Positions 51,664 to 61,508 of a DNA stretch of 64,000 nucleotides are shown in pieces (the first letter of the stretch is position 1; each line of letters begins with the position of its first letter). Origin of the DNA: Burkholderia sp. S171 (GTDB lineage Bacteria; Pseudomonadota; Gammaproteobacteria; Burkholderiales; Burkholderiaceae); assembly GCF_009766085.1 (NCBI RefSeq), contig NZ_LMUF01000047.1, positions 419,410-483,409 on the forward strand, written 5' to 3'. The notes beneath the pieces are model-generated. The model did not search any database. It was not told the DNA's origin and worked only from the letters and a program-made list of their open reading frames with translations. The position numbers and the translations under genes are program-made.

Positions 51664-52839
51664 ATGACTCATTCCGCATATGCCAGGCCGGCCGCCTCCG
51701 AAACGGGCGATCCATTACTTCTGACTCCTGGCCCACTAACGACGTCGCGTACGGTCAAAGCGGCCATGGTGCACGACTGGGGGTCACGCGACGCGAGCTT
51801 CGTCGCGATCAACAAAAAGGTCCTGACGCGTCTTTGCGAGATCGCAAACGGTAAGGATGACTATGTAACAGTTCCAATGCAGGGTTCCGGCACGTTTGCT
51901 GTCGAGGCCATGCTGACCAGTTTCGTACCGGCGAAAGGCAAGGTTCTTGTCTTGATCAACGGCGCATATGGGCAACGGGCGAAGCGCATCCTGGATATAG
52001 CCGGACGCGCAACCGTGGTACATGAAACCGCCGAAGATGCACCGCCGGACTTGCGGGAGGTAGAGGCTATCCTGCAGCGGGACCCCGCCATTACGCATAT
52101 CTTCACCATACATTGCGAAACAACTTCGGGCATCCTCAACCCAATCGAGAAGATTGGCGCACTCGCGGCGCTGTACAAAAAAAGCTACCTCATTGATTCG
52201 ATGAGTGCCTTCGGCGCACTTCCTCTGGACGCACGAGGAATTCATGCCGACGCGGTGGCGGCGTCCTCAAACAAGTGCATCGAAGGTGTTCCCGGACTTG
52301 GGTTTGTCATCTGCAGGCGCGACGCACTCGCGCAAACCAAAGGCAATGCGACGACGCTCGTTCTCGATCTCCATGATCAATGGGCGAACTTCGAAAAGAC
52401 GGGGCAGTACCGCTTCACACCGCCAACCCATGTCATCGTGGCGTTTCATCAGGCGCTCGAAGAGTTCACGGCTGAGGGTGGCGTGCCGGGACGAGGCGGC
52501 CGTTATAGGAACAACTGCCGCATCCTGCTCGAGGGCATGACGGCACTCGGATTCAAGCCGCTCCTGCGGGCGGATTTACAGGCACCGATCATCGTCACTT
52601 TTCACATGCTCGACCATCCCCGTTTCATCTTCCAGCATTTCTACGATGGACTAAAGGAACGCGGGTTTGTCATTTATCCCGGCAAGCTGACCGTCGCCGA
52701 TTCGTTCCGGATCGGTTGCATCGGTCGCCTGGGGGAGGCCCAGATGCGCGACGCACTCGCGGCTGTCCGTGAGGTACTCGACGAAATGAGTGTGACGAGT
52801 GTGGCGAGTGTGACCAGCGCGTCCACCAAAGCCGCTTAA
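51664..52839 (+). CDS. phnW: 2-aminoethylphosphonate:pyruvate transaminase
   Basis: The 391-residue class V aminotransferase carries LLLTPGPLTTSRTVKAAM at the N-terminus, VPMQGSGTFAVEAML near residue 70, Asp178 in LIDSMSAFGALP that contacts the pyridoxal ring, and the PLP lysine Lys204 in SSNKCIEGVPGLGFV. It converts AEP and pyruvate to phosphonoacetaldehyde and alanine in the cytoplasm. It heads the operon phnW-phnA-phnY-phnSTUV. The C-terminus has an irregular tail with repeated TSVASV-like residues (about 375-388) not typical of the family. Confidence 0.96.
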   Translation: MTHSAYARPAASETGDPLLLTPGPLTTSRTVKAAMVHDWGSRDASFVAINKKVLTRLCEIANGKDDYVTVPMQGSGTFAVEAMLTSFVPAKGKVLVLINGAYGQRAKRILDIAGRATVVHETAEDAPPDLREVEAILQRDPAITHIFTIHCETTSGILNPIEKIGALAALYKKSYLIDSMSAFGALPLDARGIHADAVAASSNKCIEGVPGLGFVICRRDALAQTKGNATTLVLDLHDQWANFEKTGQYRFTPPTHVIVAFHQALEEFTAEGGVPGRGGRYRNNCRILLEGMTALGFKPLLRADLQAPIIVTFHMLDHPRFIFQHFYDGLKERGFVIYPGKLTVADSFRIGCIGRLGEAQMRDALAAVREVLDEMSVTSVASVTSASTKAA

Positions 52840-52859
52840 CAGATAATCAGGATACCTTC

Positions 52860-54122
52860 ATGACTGAGCTTCACAATTCTGCCATCTCTGTAAATGGCCG
52901 CGATTACCGCGTCCCGCAAGTTCCCACTGTCGTTATCTGTCTCGACGGCTCCGAGCCCGGCTATATTGAAGCAGCAATCAAAGCGGGCGTTGCCCCCAAC
53001 CTTGATCGCCTCATGAAGAATGGCGCGAACCTGCTGGCGAAATGCGTGATTCCGAGCTTTACGAATCCAAACAACATTTCGATCATCACGGGGCGTCCGC
53101 CACAGGTCCATGGCATTGCCGGCAACTATTTTTATGACCGGACCACTGACCAGGAAGTAATGATGAACGAGGCGCGTTTTCTGCGCGCGCCTACCCTGTT
53201 TCAGGCTTTCCATGATTCCGGTGCAAGAGTGGCGGTAGTTACGGCCAAGGACAAACTCCGCACGCTGCTCGGCAAAGGCCTCGACTTCTCAACGGGCCGG
53301 GCGATCGCATTCTCCGCGGAAAAAGCAGACAAGGCCACGCTGGAGGAAAACGGCATCGACGATCTCCTGGCCTTTATCGAAAAGCCGCTGCCGACAGTCT
53401 ATTCGGCTGATCTGTCCGAGTTCGTTTTTGCTGCTGGCGTCAAGCTGCTGAGGGCGTTTCGTCCCGATCTCATGTATCTTTCGACGACCGACTACGTGCA
53501 ACACAAGGCGGCGCCCGGCACACCGAACGCGAATTCGTTCTACGCAATGCTGGATCGATATGTCGCACTTCTGGAAGCAGAAGGCTGCGTGCTCGCGTTG
53601 ACAGCCGACCACGGCATGAATGACAAACACAAGCCGGACGGGTCCCCGGACGTCATCTACTTGCAGGACATCTTCGATGACTGGCTGGGCCACGACAAAG
53701 CCCGGGTGATCCTGCCCATTACGGATCCGTACGTTGCTCATCACGGCGCGTTGGGTTCGTTCGCCACTGTCTATCTACCGCAGTCCGCCGATACGCTGGC
53801 AGTCATCAACCGCCTGCGGGACGTTGAAGGCGTTGAACTGGCGATATCGAACGCAGAGGCCTGTGAGCGCTTCGAACTACCGGCCGATCGCATTGGCGAT
53901 GTCGTGGTTCTTGCGACGCGCCACAAGGTGTTCGGCACTAGCGCTTCGCGGCACGATCTGTCGGGACTAACCGAGCCGTTGCGTTCGCATGGCGGCCTGA
54001 CCGAACAGACCGTGCCATTGCTTGTCAACCGCCGAGTCGACTGGCCGGCGGACCGCGAACCGCGGAACTACGACGTGTTCGCTATCGCCTTGAACCATAT
54101 CGTATTGAAGCAAATTTCCTGA
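52860..54122 (+). CDS. phnA: Phosphonoacetate hydrolase
   Basis: The 420-residue enzyme belongs to the alkaline phosphatase superfamily: metal site Asp29 in VICLDGSEPGY, nucleophile Thr68 in SFTNPNNISIITGR, then STTDYVQHKAAPG, TADHGMNDKHKPDG and AHHGALGSFA supplying further Zn ligands. It splits phosphonoacetate to acetate and phosphate, the last step of the PhnW-PhnY-PhnA route. It lies 20 bp after phnW. The presence of PhnA with PhnY, and absence of phosphonatase PhnX here, shows that the oxidative route is used. Confidence 0.96.
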   Translation: MTELHNSAISVNGRDYRVPQVPTVVICLDGSEPGYIEAAIKAGVAPNLDRLMKNGANLLAKCVIPSFTNPNNISIITGRPPQVHGIAGNYFYDRTTDQEVMMNEARFLRAPTLFQAFHDSGARVAVVTAKDKLRTLLGKGLDFSTGRAIAFSAEKADKATLEENGIDDLLAFIEKPLPTVYSADLSEFVFAAGVKLLRAFRPDLMYLSTTDYVQHKAAPGTPNANSFYAMLDRYVALLEAEGCVLALTADHGMNDKHKPDGSPDVIYLQDIFDDWLGHDKARVILPITDPYVAHHGALGSFATVYLPQSADTLAVINRLRDVEGVELAISNAEACERFELPADRIGDVVVLATRHKVFGTSASRHDLSGLTEPLRSHGGLTEQTVPLLVNRRVDWPADREPRNYDVFAIALNHIVLKQIS

Positions 54123-54189
54123 GGTTTGGGCATTCCCTTTTTCCTGTCTTCACGATCCGTGAAGCAGGTTCGATCGACCGAGGTGATTT

Positions 54190-55638
54190 ATGAACGTCCT
54201 GACCAAGCCCGCGTTTCGTCAAGAGTCCATGCGTATTGCAGGCAAGCTCGTTACCACTGACGAAGTCATTGAGGTTTTGAATCCGTACAACAACGAAGTA
54301 GTTGGTACCGTTCCAGCCGGCCGGCCCGAACATGTGCGCGAGGCTTTCGCAAAGGCACGTGCTTTCCGGCCACAGCTTACCCGCTTCGAGCGTCAACGAA
54401 TCCTTCAGACCACAGCGGAGATACTGCGTGATCGCAAGGAGGATTTCGCCCGGCTGATCACCGCCGAATCGGGTCTGTGCTGGAAGGACTCGCTCTACGA
54501 GGCAAGCCGTGCCTACGATGTGTGGTCGTTTGCGGCTCAGCTGATGATCAAGGACGACGGCGAGATCTATGCTTGCGATGTCAGCCCCAACGGCAAGAAC
54601 CGTCAAATCTTCACGACCCGTACGCCGCTGCTGGGTGTGGTCTCTGCGATCACCCCGTTCAACCATCCGCTGAACATGGTGAGCCACAAGCTCGCTCCGG
54701 CGATCGCCACCAATAACAGGCTCGTGCTCAAGCCGACAGAACTCACGCCACTCACGGCCCTCGCACTGGCCGATGTGCTTTACGAAGCGGGGCTGCCACC
54801 CGAGATGCTGAGTGTGGTGACCGGTAATCCACGCACCATGGGGGACTCGATGATCACCGATCCCGATTGCGACCTCATCACGTTTACGGGTTCGGTCAGG
54901 GTCGGGAAATATATCGCGGATAAAGCAGGGTACCGCCGCGTCGTGCTGGAACTCGGCGGCAACGATCCGCTCATTGTCATGGAGGACGCCGACCTGGACA
55001 AGGCAGCCGAACTCGCTGTTCAGGGCGCGACTAAAAACTCCGGTCAGCGTTGCACGGCGGTCAAGCGCATTCTGGTGGTAGAGAGCGTGGCCGACGAATT
55101 TGTCGAATTGGTTCTGGCCAAGGCAAAGAAACTCAAGTCGGGCGACCCCATGGATCCGACGGTCGATGTAGGCACGGTCATCAATGAAACGTCAGCGGCG
55201 CTCTTTGCGCGGCGCGTACAGGATGCGGTTGGAGAGGGCGCCAAGGTATTGCACGGCGCACCGCATAAAGGAGCGCTCTTTGCACCGACCGTGGTTGATC
55301 ACGTGCCCTACGATTGCGAACTGGTACGGGAGGAGACTTTTGGACCGGTGATTCCGATCATTCGAGTGCCGGACAAGCTTGACGAAATAATCAGAATTTC
55401 GAATTCGACGGCATTTGGACTTTCTTCCGGTGTTTGCACCAATCGCCTCGACTACATCACCCGGTTTGTCAAAGAACTCGAAGTTGGCACGGTGAACATC
55501 TGGGAAGTTCCAGGTTATCGAATCGAGATGTCACCGTTTGGCGGCATCAAGGACTCTGGTAACGGCTACAAAGAAGGGATTGTCGAGGCAATGAAGAGTT
55601 TCACCAACGTCCGTACGTGGTCAATTCCATGGGCTTGA
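54190..55638 (+). CDS. phnY: Phosphonoacetaldehyde dehydrogenase
   Basis: The 482-residue aldehyde dehydrogenase has the NAD-site stretch TPLLGVVSAITPFNHPLNMVSHKLAPA near residue 145, Glu254 in VLELGGNDPLIV and the catalytic Cys288 in NSGQRCTAVKR. It oxidises phosphonoacetaldehyde from PhnW to phosphonoacetate for PhnA. It starts 68 bp after phnA with GAGGTG before the ATG. Placement between phnA and the transporter genes makes the substrate assignment secure. Confidence 0.95.
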   Translation: MNVLTKPAFRQESMRIAGKLVTTDEVIEVLNPYNNEVVGTVPAGRPEHVREAFAKARAFRPQLTRFERQRILQTTAEILRDRKEDFARLITAESGLCWKDSLYEASRAYDVWSFAAQLMIKDDGEIYACDVSPNGKNRQIFTTRTPLLGVVSAITPFNHPLNMVSHKLAPAIATNNRLVLKPTELTPLTALALADVLYEAGLPPEMLSVVTGNPRTMGDSMITDPDCDLITFTGSVRVGKYIADKAGYRRVVLELGGNDPLIVMEDADLDKAAELAVQGATKNSGQRCTAVKRILVVESVADEFVELVLAKAKKLKSGDPMDPTVDVGTVINETSAALFARRVQDAVGEGAKVLHGAPHKGALFAPTVVDHVPYDCELVREETFGPVIPIIRVPDKLDEIIRISNSTAFGLSSGVCTNRLDYITRFVKELEVGTVNIWEVPGYRIEMSPFGGIKDSGNGYKEGIVEAMKSFTNVRTWSIPWA

Positions 55639-55807
55639 GGTCATAGACGCGACTTTGGCATCCGCTGTTGCCAGATGGCGAGTGCTTCGCGTGTGAGGCC
55701 AGGTGAATGCAGGATGCGTGACCGCTTTCCCCTGTCTAAAAATAGGATAGCTAAGCATAGAGATGCCGAGTGCTATCCCCTGTGTACCAACCCCTGCAAG
55801 GATGAAC

Positions 55808-56839
55808 ATGAAAGCGAAATTGATAGCGGTGGCGGCGTGCATCCTGGTCTCAGCCGCAAGCCCGGCTCTTGCCCAATCCGATGTGGTAACGATTTATAGC
55901 GCAGACGGTCTCCACGACGGTTCTCCTAGCTGGCTCGGAAACCAGTTCGAGGCGTTCACCAAAGCGACGGGCATCACGGTCCAATATATTGAAGCGGGCT
56001 CTAGCGGTGTCGTCGATCGACTCGCGAAGGAGAAATCAAACACCCAAGCCGATGTTCTTGTCACCATACCGCCCTTCGTGCAGAAAGCGGCCGCGGACGG
56101 CCTGCTGCAGGCTTACACCCCAGCGGGCGCGGACAAGATTGACGCGCGAGACAAAGATGCGAAGGGATTTTACGTCGCGATGGTCGATAACTATCCCGAC
56201 TTTATATACAACGCGTCGGCGCTAAAGGCTCCGCCGAAGACGTATACGGAACTCCTGGACCCCAGATTCAAGCAGAAAATCCAGTACTCGACGCCCGGTC
56301 AGGCCGGCGACGGTACGGCGCTGATGCTGCAGGCGTTTCATTCGTTTGATGGCAAGCAAGCTGGACTCGCCTATTTGCGAAAGCTGCAAATCAACAATCT
56401 TGGACCCTCTGCGTCAACCGGGAAATTGACTGCGCTGGTTAACAAGGGCGAGCTGTATGTGGCCAACGGTGATATGCAAATGAATCTGGCGCAGATGCGG
56501 GACAACCCAAACATCCACGTATTTTTCCCCGTCGGTCCAGATGGCAAGAGAACGGCCTTTTCGCTGCCCTATGACATCGGTCTCGTCAATGGTGCACCCC
56601 ATGCGGCAAACGGCAAGAAGCTGATCGATTTTCTGCTGAGCGAGGCGGCGCAAAGACAGGTGAGCGAGGTCGCGTATGGCTTCCCCGTGCGCACTGATGT
56701 GCACCCGGCAGATGAAAATTTCAAGACGCTTAATGCGATGCTCGAAGGCGTCAACATCTGGACGCCCGACTGGAATCAGGTTCTGCAAGATATGAAGCAG
56801 GACATTGCCGCCTACAACCAAGCGATCTCGAGCAACTAA
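55808..56839 (+). CDS. phnS: 2-aminoethylphosphonate ABC transporter, substrate-binding protein
   Basis: The 343-residue protein has a signal peptide (MKAKLIAVAACILVSAASPALAQ) and a family 1/iron-type binding fold: VVTIYSADGLHDGSPSWLGNQFEAFTKATGI at the mature N-terminus, EKSNTQADVLVTIPPF near residue 85 and STGKLTALVNKGELYVANGD near 215. It binds AEP in the periplasm. The ATG at 55808 is preferred to 55802 because AAGG then sits 6 bp upstream. The stop directly abuts the phnT start. Confidence 0.94.
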   Translation: MKAKLIAVAACILVSAASPALAQSDVVTIYSADGLHDGSPSWLGNQFEAFTKATGITVQYIEAGSSGVVDRLAKEKSNTQADVLVTIPPFVQKAAADGLLQAYTPAGADKIDARDKDAKGFYVAMVDNYPDFIYNASALKAPPKTYTELLDPRFKQKIQYSTPGQAGDGTALMLQAFHSFDGKQAGLAYLRKLQINNLGPSASTGKLTALVNKGELYVANGDMQMNLAQMRDNPNIHVFFPVGPDGKRTAFSLPYDIGLVNGAPHAANGKKLIDFLLSEAAQRQVSEVAYGFPVRTDVHPADENFKTLNAMLEGVNIWTPDWNQVLQDMKQDIAAYNQAISSN

Positions 56840-57997
56840 ATGGCCACTAACAGCACCATCATGACGCAAGGGCCGCACATGCGCGTGTCGGCCCCCGCCT
56901 CGCGCATTGTTCCCGGTGCGAGCGGCATCGGATTCGAGAATGTCTCGGTCGCCTATGGCGATCAAGTCATCCTCGACGCGTTGAACCTTACTGTGAAGCC
57001 CGGTGAGATTGTCGCGCTCATCGGGCCATCAGGCTCTGGGAAGACAACCGCACTGCGTGCGGTGGCGGGTTTTGTACAACCGACAGGAGGACGAATCATT
57101 ATTGGCGACCGTGATGTGACTCGCCTTCCTCCGTATGAACGCAACATTGGCATGGTGGTACAGAACTATGCGTTGTTCCCCCACATGCGCGTTGAAGACA
57201 ATGTTGCATTTGGGCTGCGTGCACGCGGTGCAAGCGCTGAAGTCATCCGTGAACGTATTCCCGAATGTCTGCGTCTGGTGGGGATGACGGCTTACGGCAA
57301 GCGCTATCCGCGGGAACTCTCGGGCGGTCAGCAGCAACGGGTCGCGATCGCTCGTGCATTGGCGATCCGCCCGCAAGTGCTGTTGCTTGATGAACCGCTC
57401 TCGGCGCTCGACGCCCAGATTCGCCGTTCAATGTTGGACGAACTGGCCAAGTTGCATCGTGATCTGCCCTCGCTGACCGTGTTGTATGTGACGCACGACC
57501 AGACTGAAGCGCTGACCCTGGCAGATCACATTGGCATCATGCGTGATGGCAAGCTGGTTGCATTCGGTAATGCGCAATCGCTATACCGTCACCCGCCAAA
57601 CCGGTTCGCCGCTGAATTTCTCGGACGTGCAAATATCCTGCCGGCAAGATCGTTGCAATCGGCCGAGCCTGGTTTTGCATCCGTACGCTTCGGCGAAACC
57701 CCGCTGCGCGGACGCAATCACCACTGCCTGCCTGACGGTAGCGACAGCCTGGTGTGCATACGCCCACACGACTTGCGATTGCAGCCGGGCGGCGCGGGAG
57801 GGAACACCTTGACGGGGATCGTGCGGGCCGTCCAGTGGCAGGGCGATCTTCATAGCCTCGCGTTGGAGGTACAAGAGCAAACGGTGCGCCTCACCTGCAA
57901 TCCTCTTTCCGATCCGCCGGCGCTGGGCACGGAGCTTGTCGTGCACTTCGATCCAGCGGACGTTACCCTTGTTCCGGAGCAGGTTGCTCATGGCTGA
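56840..57997 (+). CDS. phnT: 2-aminoethylphosphonate ABC transporter, ATP-binding protein
   Basis: The 385-residue ATPase has Walker A ALIGPSGSGKTTALRA, Q-loop GMVVQNYALFPHM, signature LSGGQQQRVAIARALA, Walker B VLLLDEPLSALDAQIRR and YVTHDQTEAL, then a C-terminal TOBE-like domain (about 270-385) that is common in importers of this type. It is coupled to phnS at zero spacing and overlaps phnU by 8 bp. It drives AEP uptake. Confidence 0.95.
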   Translation: MATNSTIMTQGPHMRVSAPASRIVPGASGIGFENVSVAYGDQVILDALNLTVKPGEIVALIGPSGSGKTTALRAVAGFVQPTGGRIIIGDRDVTRLPPYERNIGMVVQNYALFPHMRVEDNVAFGLRARGASAEVIRERIPECLRLVGMTAYGKRYPRELSGGQQQRVAIARALAIRPQVLLLDEPLSALDAQIRRSMLDELAKLHRDLPSLTVLYVTHDQTEALTLADHIGIMRDGKLVAFGNAQSLYRHPPNRFAAEFLGRANILPARSLQSAEPGFASVRFGETPLRGRNHHCLPDGSDSLVCIRPHDLRLQPGGAGGNTLTGIVRAVQWQGDLHSLALEVQEQTVRLTCNPLSDPPALGTELVVHFDPADVTLVPEQVAHG

Positions 57998-58868
57998 TAT
58001 TGCTGTAGCACCGTCTGCCCGTGCAGACCATTCGCCGCAGCGCCAGTACTGGATCGCGCCCCCGCTGCTGGTGCTCGTGGTGCTGTTCTTCTACCCGCTC
58101 GCGTTGATCTTGCGCGAAGCGCTGGTAGGGGAAGATCATGTTCTGTCGCTTGCGCACTTCACCAGCGTCCTCGGTTCGAACCAGTTTCTGAGCGGCCTCT
58201 ATCACACCATTACCATCGCGCTAAGCGCGTCGACGGGATGTCTCGTGCTGGGTTTCATTTTCTCTGTGATCATCGCCTTCATCCCATTTCCGGGCGCGAA
58301 ACTGATCGCTCGCGTGATCGATACCTTTATCGCGCTGCCTACCTTTCTGGTCGCACTCGCGTTCACGTTCATCTACGGATCGGCTGGTTTGCTCAACCAG
58401 TCACTGATGCACCTGTTGCATCTGGAATTACCTCCGCTCAACTTCCTCTATTCACAGTGGGGCGTCATCCTTTCGGAGATTACTGTCTACACGCCTTTTG
58501 TGATGCGGCCATTACTCGCCAGCTTTTCGCTGATCGATCCGTCGCAAATCGAGGTTGCGAGCAGTCTTGGAGCACGCCCTTGGCGTATCGTGCGGCGCAT
58601 TATCTTGCCGGCCGCATTACCCGCCTTGATTGCCGGCGGTAGCTTGTGCCTCCTTCTGACCGTCAATGAATTTGGCATTGTGCTGTTCATTGGCGCCAAA
58701 GACGTCATCACGTTGCCGCTGCTCGTGTACGACAAAGCCATCCAGGAGTTTGACTACACCACCGCCTGCGTTATCGCGGTCGTCAACATTGCGTTGTCGC
58801 TGGGTCTTTACGCTGTCTATCGGATGGTCATTGCATATTGCGGAGGTCGCCGTGCTGGTATGGGCTAA
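57990..58868 (+). CDS. phnU: 2-aminoethylphosphonate ABC transporter, permease 1
   Basis: The 292-residue permease has about six membrane helices and the coupling-loop motif EVASSLGARPWRIVRRIILPAALPALIAGG near residue 195. The N-terminus (about 1-20) is a polar cytoplasmic leader. Its ATG lies 8 bp inside phnT, preceded by GGAG. It forms the channel with PhnV. Confidence 0.94.
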   Translation: MADIAVAPSARADHSPQRQYWIAPPLLVLVVLFFYPLALILREALVGEDHVLSLAHFTSVLGSNQFLSGLYHTITIALSASTGCLVLGFIFSVIIAFIPFPGAKLIARVIDTFIALPTFLVALAFTFIYGSAGLLNQSLMHLLHLELPPLNFLYSQWGVILSEITVYTPFVMRPLLASFSLIDPSQIEVASSLGARPWRIVRRIILPAALPALIAGGSLCLLLTVNEFGIVLFIGAKDVITLPLLVYDKAIQEFDYTTACVIAVVNIALSLGLYAVYRMVIAYCGGRRAGMG

Positions 58869-59652
58869 ATGGGGGCGAGTTCTTGCCTGGATAGTTCTCG
58901 GAGTCATGTTTGGCATTGTCTACGGTTTGCCGATAGGCATGATCGCGCTTGCGAGCATTAGTGGTCAGTGGAACGACATATTGCCGACCCATTTAACGCT
59001 GGCGCACTATGCTCAAGCCTTCAGGGCGGAGTCGGCCAGTCAGTTGAAAATCAGTGTCCTGACCGGGGTGGTAGCAAGTGTGGTGGCTCTCGTGAGCGGG
59101 ACGTGGGCCGCATTGGCATTGCGGGCGATGAAGGGGTTTCCCAAGCGGATTCTCGATGTCGTGTTCTTCATACCCAGCGCCGTGCCGTCAGTGTCAATTG
59201 GACTTGGCCTGCTGGTCGCGTTCAGTCAGCCACCTGTGCTTTTGAATGGCACGGCACTGATCGTGTTCATCGCGCATTTTTTACTCGTCTCGGCGTTCAC
59301 CTACGGCAATGTCTCGGCGGGTCTCACGCGCCTGCCGCCGGAATTCGAACACATTGCCCAGAGTCTTGGCGCACGGCCTTTCTATCGCCTGCGTCACGTG
59401 ACGCTGCCCTTGCTCGCGCCGTATCTCATCGCAGCTTTTAGCTTGAGTTTCGCGATGTCGATGGGCGAACTCGGTGCAACCTTGATGATCTACCCGCCGG
59501 GGTGGGTGACGCTGCCGGTCGGTATCTTTTCGCTGTCAGATCGCGGTGCCATCTTCGATTCCGCGACCCTGACCATGATTCTTGGTGCGGCGACGTTGAT
59601 CGTGTTGATGGGCTTGTCTCGTATCGCCAACAAAGCGACGGTGAGGGGGTAA
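58852..59652 (+). CDS. phnV: 2-aminoethylphosphonate ABC transporter, permease 2
   Basis: The 266-residue permease has six predicted helices and the coupling motif FEHIAQSLGARPFYRLRHVTLPLLAPYLIAA near residue 165. The GTG at 58852 is chosen: GGAGG ends 5 bp before it and the first helix follows immediately; the longer frame lies over phnU in another register. It overlaps phnU by 17 bp and completes the PhnSTUV importer. Confidence 0.93.
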   Translation: MLVWAKWGRVLAWIVLGVMFGIVYGLPIGMIALASISGQWNDILPTHLTLAHYAQAFRAESASQLKISVLTGVVASVVALVSGTWAALALRAMKGFPKRILDVVFFIPSAVPSVSIGLGLLVAFSQPPVLLNGTALIVFIAHFLLVSAFTYGNVSAGLTRLPPEFEHIAQSLGARPFYRLRHVTLPLLAPYLIAAFSLSFAMSMGELGATLMIYPPGWVTLPVGIFSLSDRGAIFDSATLTMILGAATLIVLMGLSRIANKATVRG

Positions 59653-59766
59653 GTGTCATTGAGAGGATTGCATGAACCCGAGACGCAAACTATCCGCACG
59701 CACTAAGCAAAGTGCGCGGTCCCTTAAACCCTGACATCTAAGCCACTCGGCTCATGGAGGACTAAA

Positions 59767-61392
59767 TTGATCCTGGTCTTGCTGCACCTGGCCGGTGGCG
59801 TCGCCCTGCTTACGTGGGGCCTCCATATGGTCGAATCCGGGTTGATGCGGGCATTCGGAGCCTCATTGAAGCAATTCATGGCGCACAGCCTTGGCAATCG
59901 CTTCAACGCTTTCTTTGCCGGATTGACGATCACCGGGGCGTTGCAAAGCAGCACCGCTACCGGAATGATTGCGACATCGTTCGCGGCCCGCGGCTTGATG
60001 AAGCCCGTGACGGGGTTGGCCATCATGCTGGGCGCGAACGTCGGCTCAACGCTGATTGTTCAGGCGTTTTCGCTTGATCTGAGTTGGATATCGCCCGCTT
60101 GCCTGTTGATCGGCATGGCGCTTTTCGAAAGAGGCAAGGGCTCCAGAAACCGCGATATCGGCCGGGCGTCTATTGGCCTGGGGTTGATGTTGCTGGCACT
60201 CACATTACTTGTTGCGACCATGCGGCCCGCGGAAACTGCGCCAGAATTGCGCACGGTCCTTGGCGCATTGTCCGGCGAGCCGATATTGAACGCTGCCGTC
60301 GCTTGCTTGCTGACATGGGCCGCACATTCGAGCATTCCGGTCGTGCTGTTCGTGATGTCGCTCGCTAGCGTTCACACAGTACCGATGAGTACGGTGGTGG
60401 CCATGGTACTCGGCGCCAACATTGGGAGCGCGCTGAATCCTTATTTCGAAGCGGCCAAGGGCGACGACCTGAGCCGCAAGCGTCTCCCTGCCGGCAACTT
60501 GCTATTACGTGGTGGCGTTTGTCTTCTGCTGTTGTCAATGAGCGTACCGGTCGCCAGTTTTCTGGACAGCGTGCCCGGCGATGCGGGACGAACTGTTGCC
60601 AATTTCCACACGGGTCTCAACGTGCTCATTGCCGCGCTGTTTATCGGGGTACTCGGCCCGGTCTCAAAGCTTCTCGAACGAATGCTGCCGCAGCGTGCCG
60701 GCGACACTCACCCGGATGCGCCACGTCATCTTGACCCCTCTTTGCTGGGCTCACCGGTCGAAGCGCTCGCATGTGCTACGAGAGAAGTTATTCATATGGG
60801 GGATATTGTCGAGGAGATGCTGCGCCGCAGCGTTCCAGTGCTCATTGCTGAAGACCGGCGCGCGGTGAATGAGATCATTCGTCGTGACGATGCGGTCGAC
60901 GTGCTTCATGAGGCCATCAAGCAATACGTTACCGGGATAACCCGCGAGGAGTTGAGCATCGAGGACAATCAACGGGCGTCCGCTATCCTGACGTTCGTGA
61001 TCAATCTCGAACATATCGGCGATATCGTCGACAAGAACTTGATGGAACTTGCGCAGAAGAAAATCAAGGGAAACTTGCGGTTCTCAGGAGAAGGAACCGA
61101 GGAATTGCTGGCGTTGCATCGTTCCGTGATTGACAGCTTTCATCGAGCTCAGGCGCTGTTCGTTACGAGCAGTCCGCGGACGGCCGAGCGTTTGCTGGAA
61201 GACAAACAAATTGTTCGACAGCTTGAACAGCACGCCAAGGAGAAGCACCTTGAGCGGTTGCGCGAAGGAAAACTCGACAGCATTGCCTCGAGTACTTTGC
61301 ATCTGGATATATTGCGTGATCTAAAGCGGATTCACTCGCACGTATGCGCCATTGCCTATCCGCTTTTGCAAAGGGAGGCTTCGCAAGCCTAA
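59767..61392 (+). CDS. Na/Pi-cotransporter family protein with C-terminal PhoU-like domain
   Basis: The 541-residue protein has eight or so membrane helices in two inverted repeats with QSS signatures: GALQSSTATGMIATSFAARGL near residue 60 and WAAHSSIPVVLFVMSLA near 190. After about residue 320 a helical PhoU-like domain follows (TREVIHMGDIVEEMLRRSVPVL; FVINLEHIGDIVDKNLMELA). The start is TTG with GGAGG 6 bp upstream. It is downstream of the AEP operon, separated by 114 bp. As the pathway frees phosphate in excess, phosphate export is the likely role; import is the other possibility. Confidence 0.9.
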   Translation: MILVLLHLAGGVALLTWGLHMVESGLMRAFGASLKQFMAHSLGNRFNAFFAGLTITGALQSSTATGMIATSFAARGLMKPVTGLAIMLGANVGSTLIVQAFSLDLSWISPACLLIGMALFERGKGSRNRDIGRASIGLGLMLLALTLLVATMRPAETAPELRTVLGALSGEPILNAAVACLLTWAAHSSIPVVLFVMSLASVHTVPMSTVVAMVLGANIGSALNPYFEAAKGDDLSRKRLPAGNLLLRGGVCLLLLSMSVPVASFLDSVPGDAGRTVANFHTGLNVLIAALFIGVLGPVSKLLERMLPQRAGDTHPDAPRHLDPSLLGSPVEALACATREVIHMGDIVEEMLRRSVPVLIAEDRRAVNEIIRRDDAVDVLHEAIKQYVTGITREELSIEDNQRASAILTFVINLEHIGDIVDKNLMELAQKKIKGNLRFSGEGTEELLALHRSVIDSFHRAQALFVTSSPRTAERLLEDKQIVRQLEQHAKEKHLERLREGKLDSIASSTLHLDILRDLKRIHSHVCAIAYPLLQREASQA

Positions 61393-61508
61393 GGCAAGAG
61401 CGGCATTTCAGCGTATCTCTAGTCCAATTTTCCCGATTGTCGGGGCTACGATGGCGCCTGCGTTCTGTGCCCGAAATACGGCCGTCAGGGCGATGGTGGG
61501 TTGCTGTC

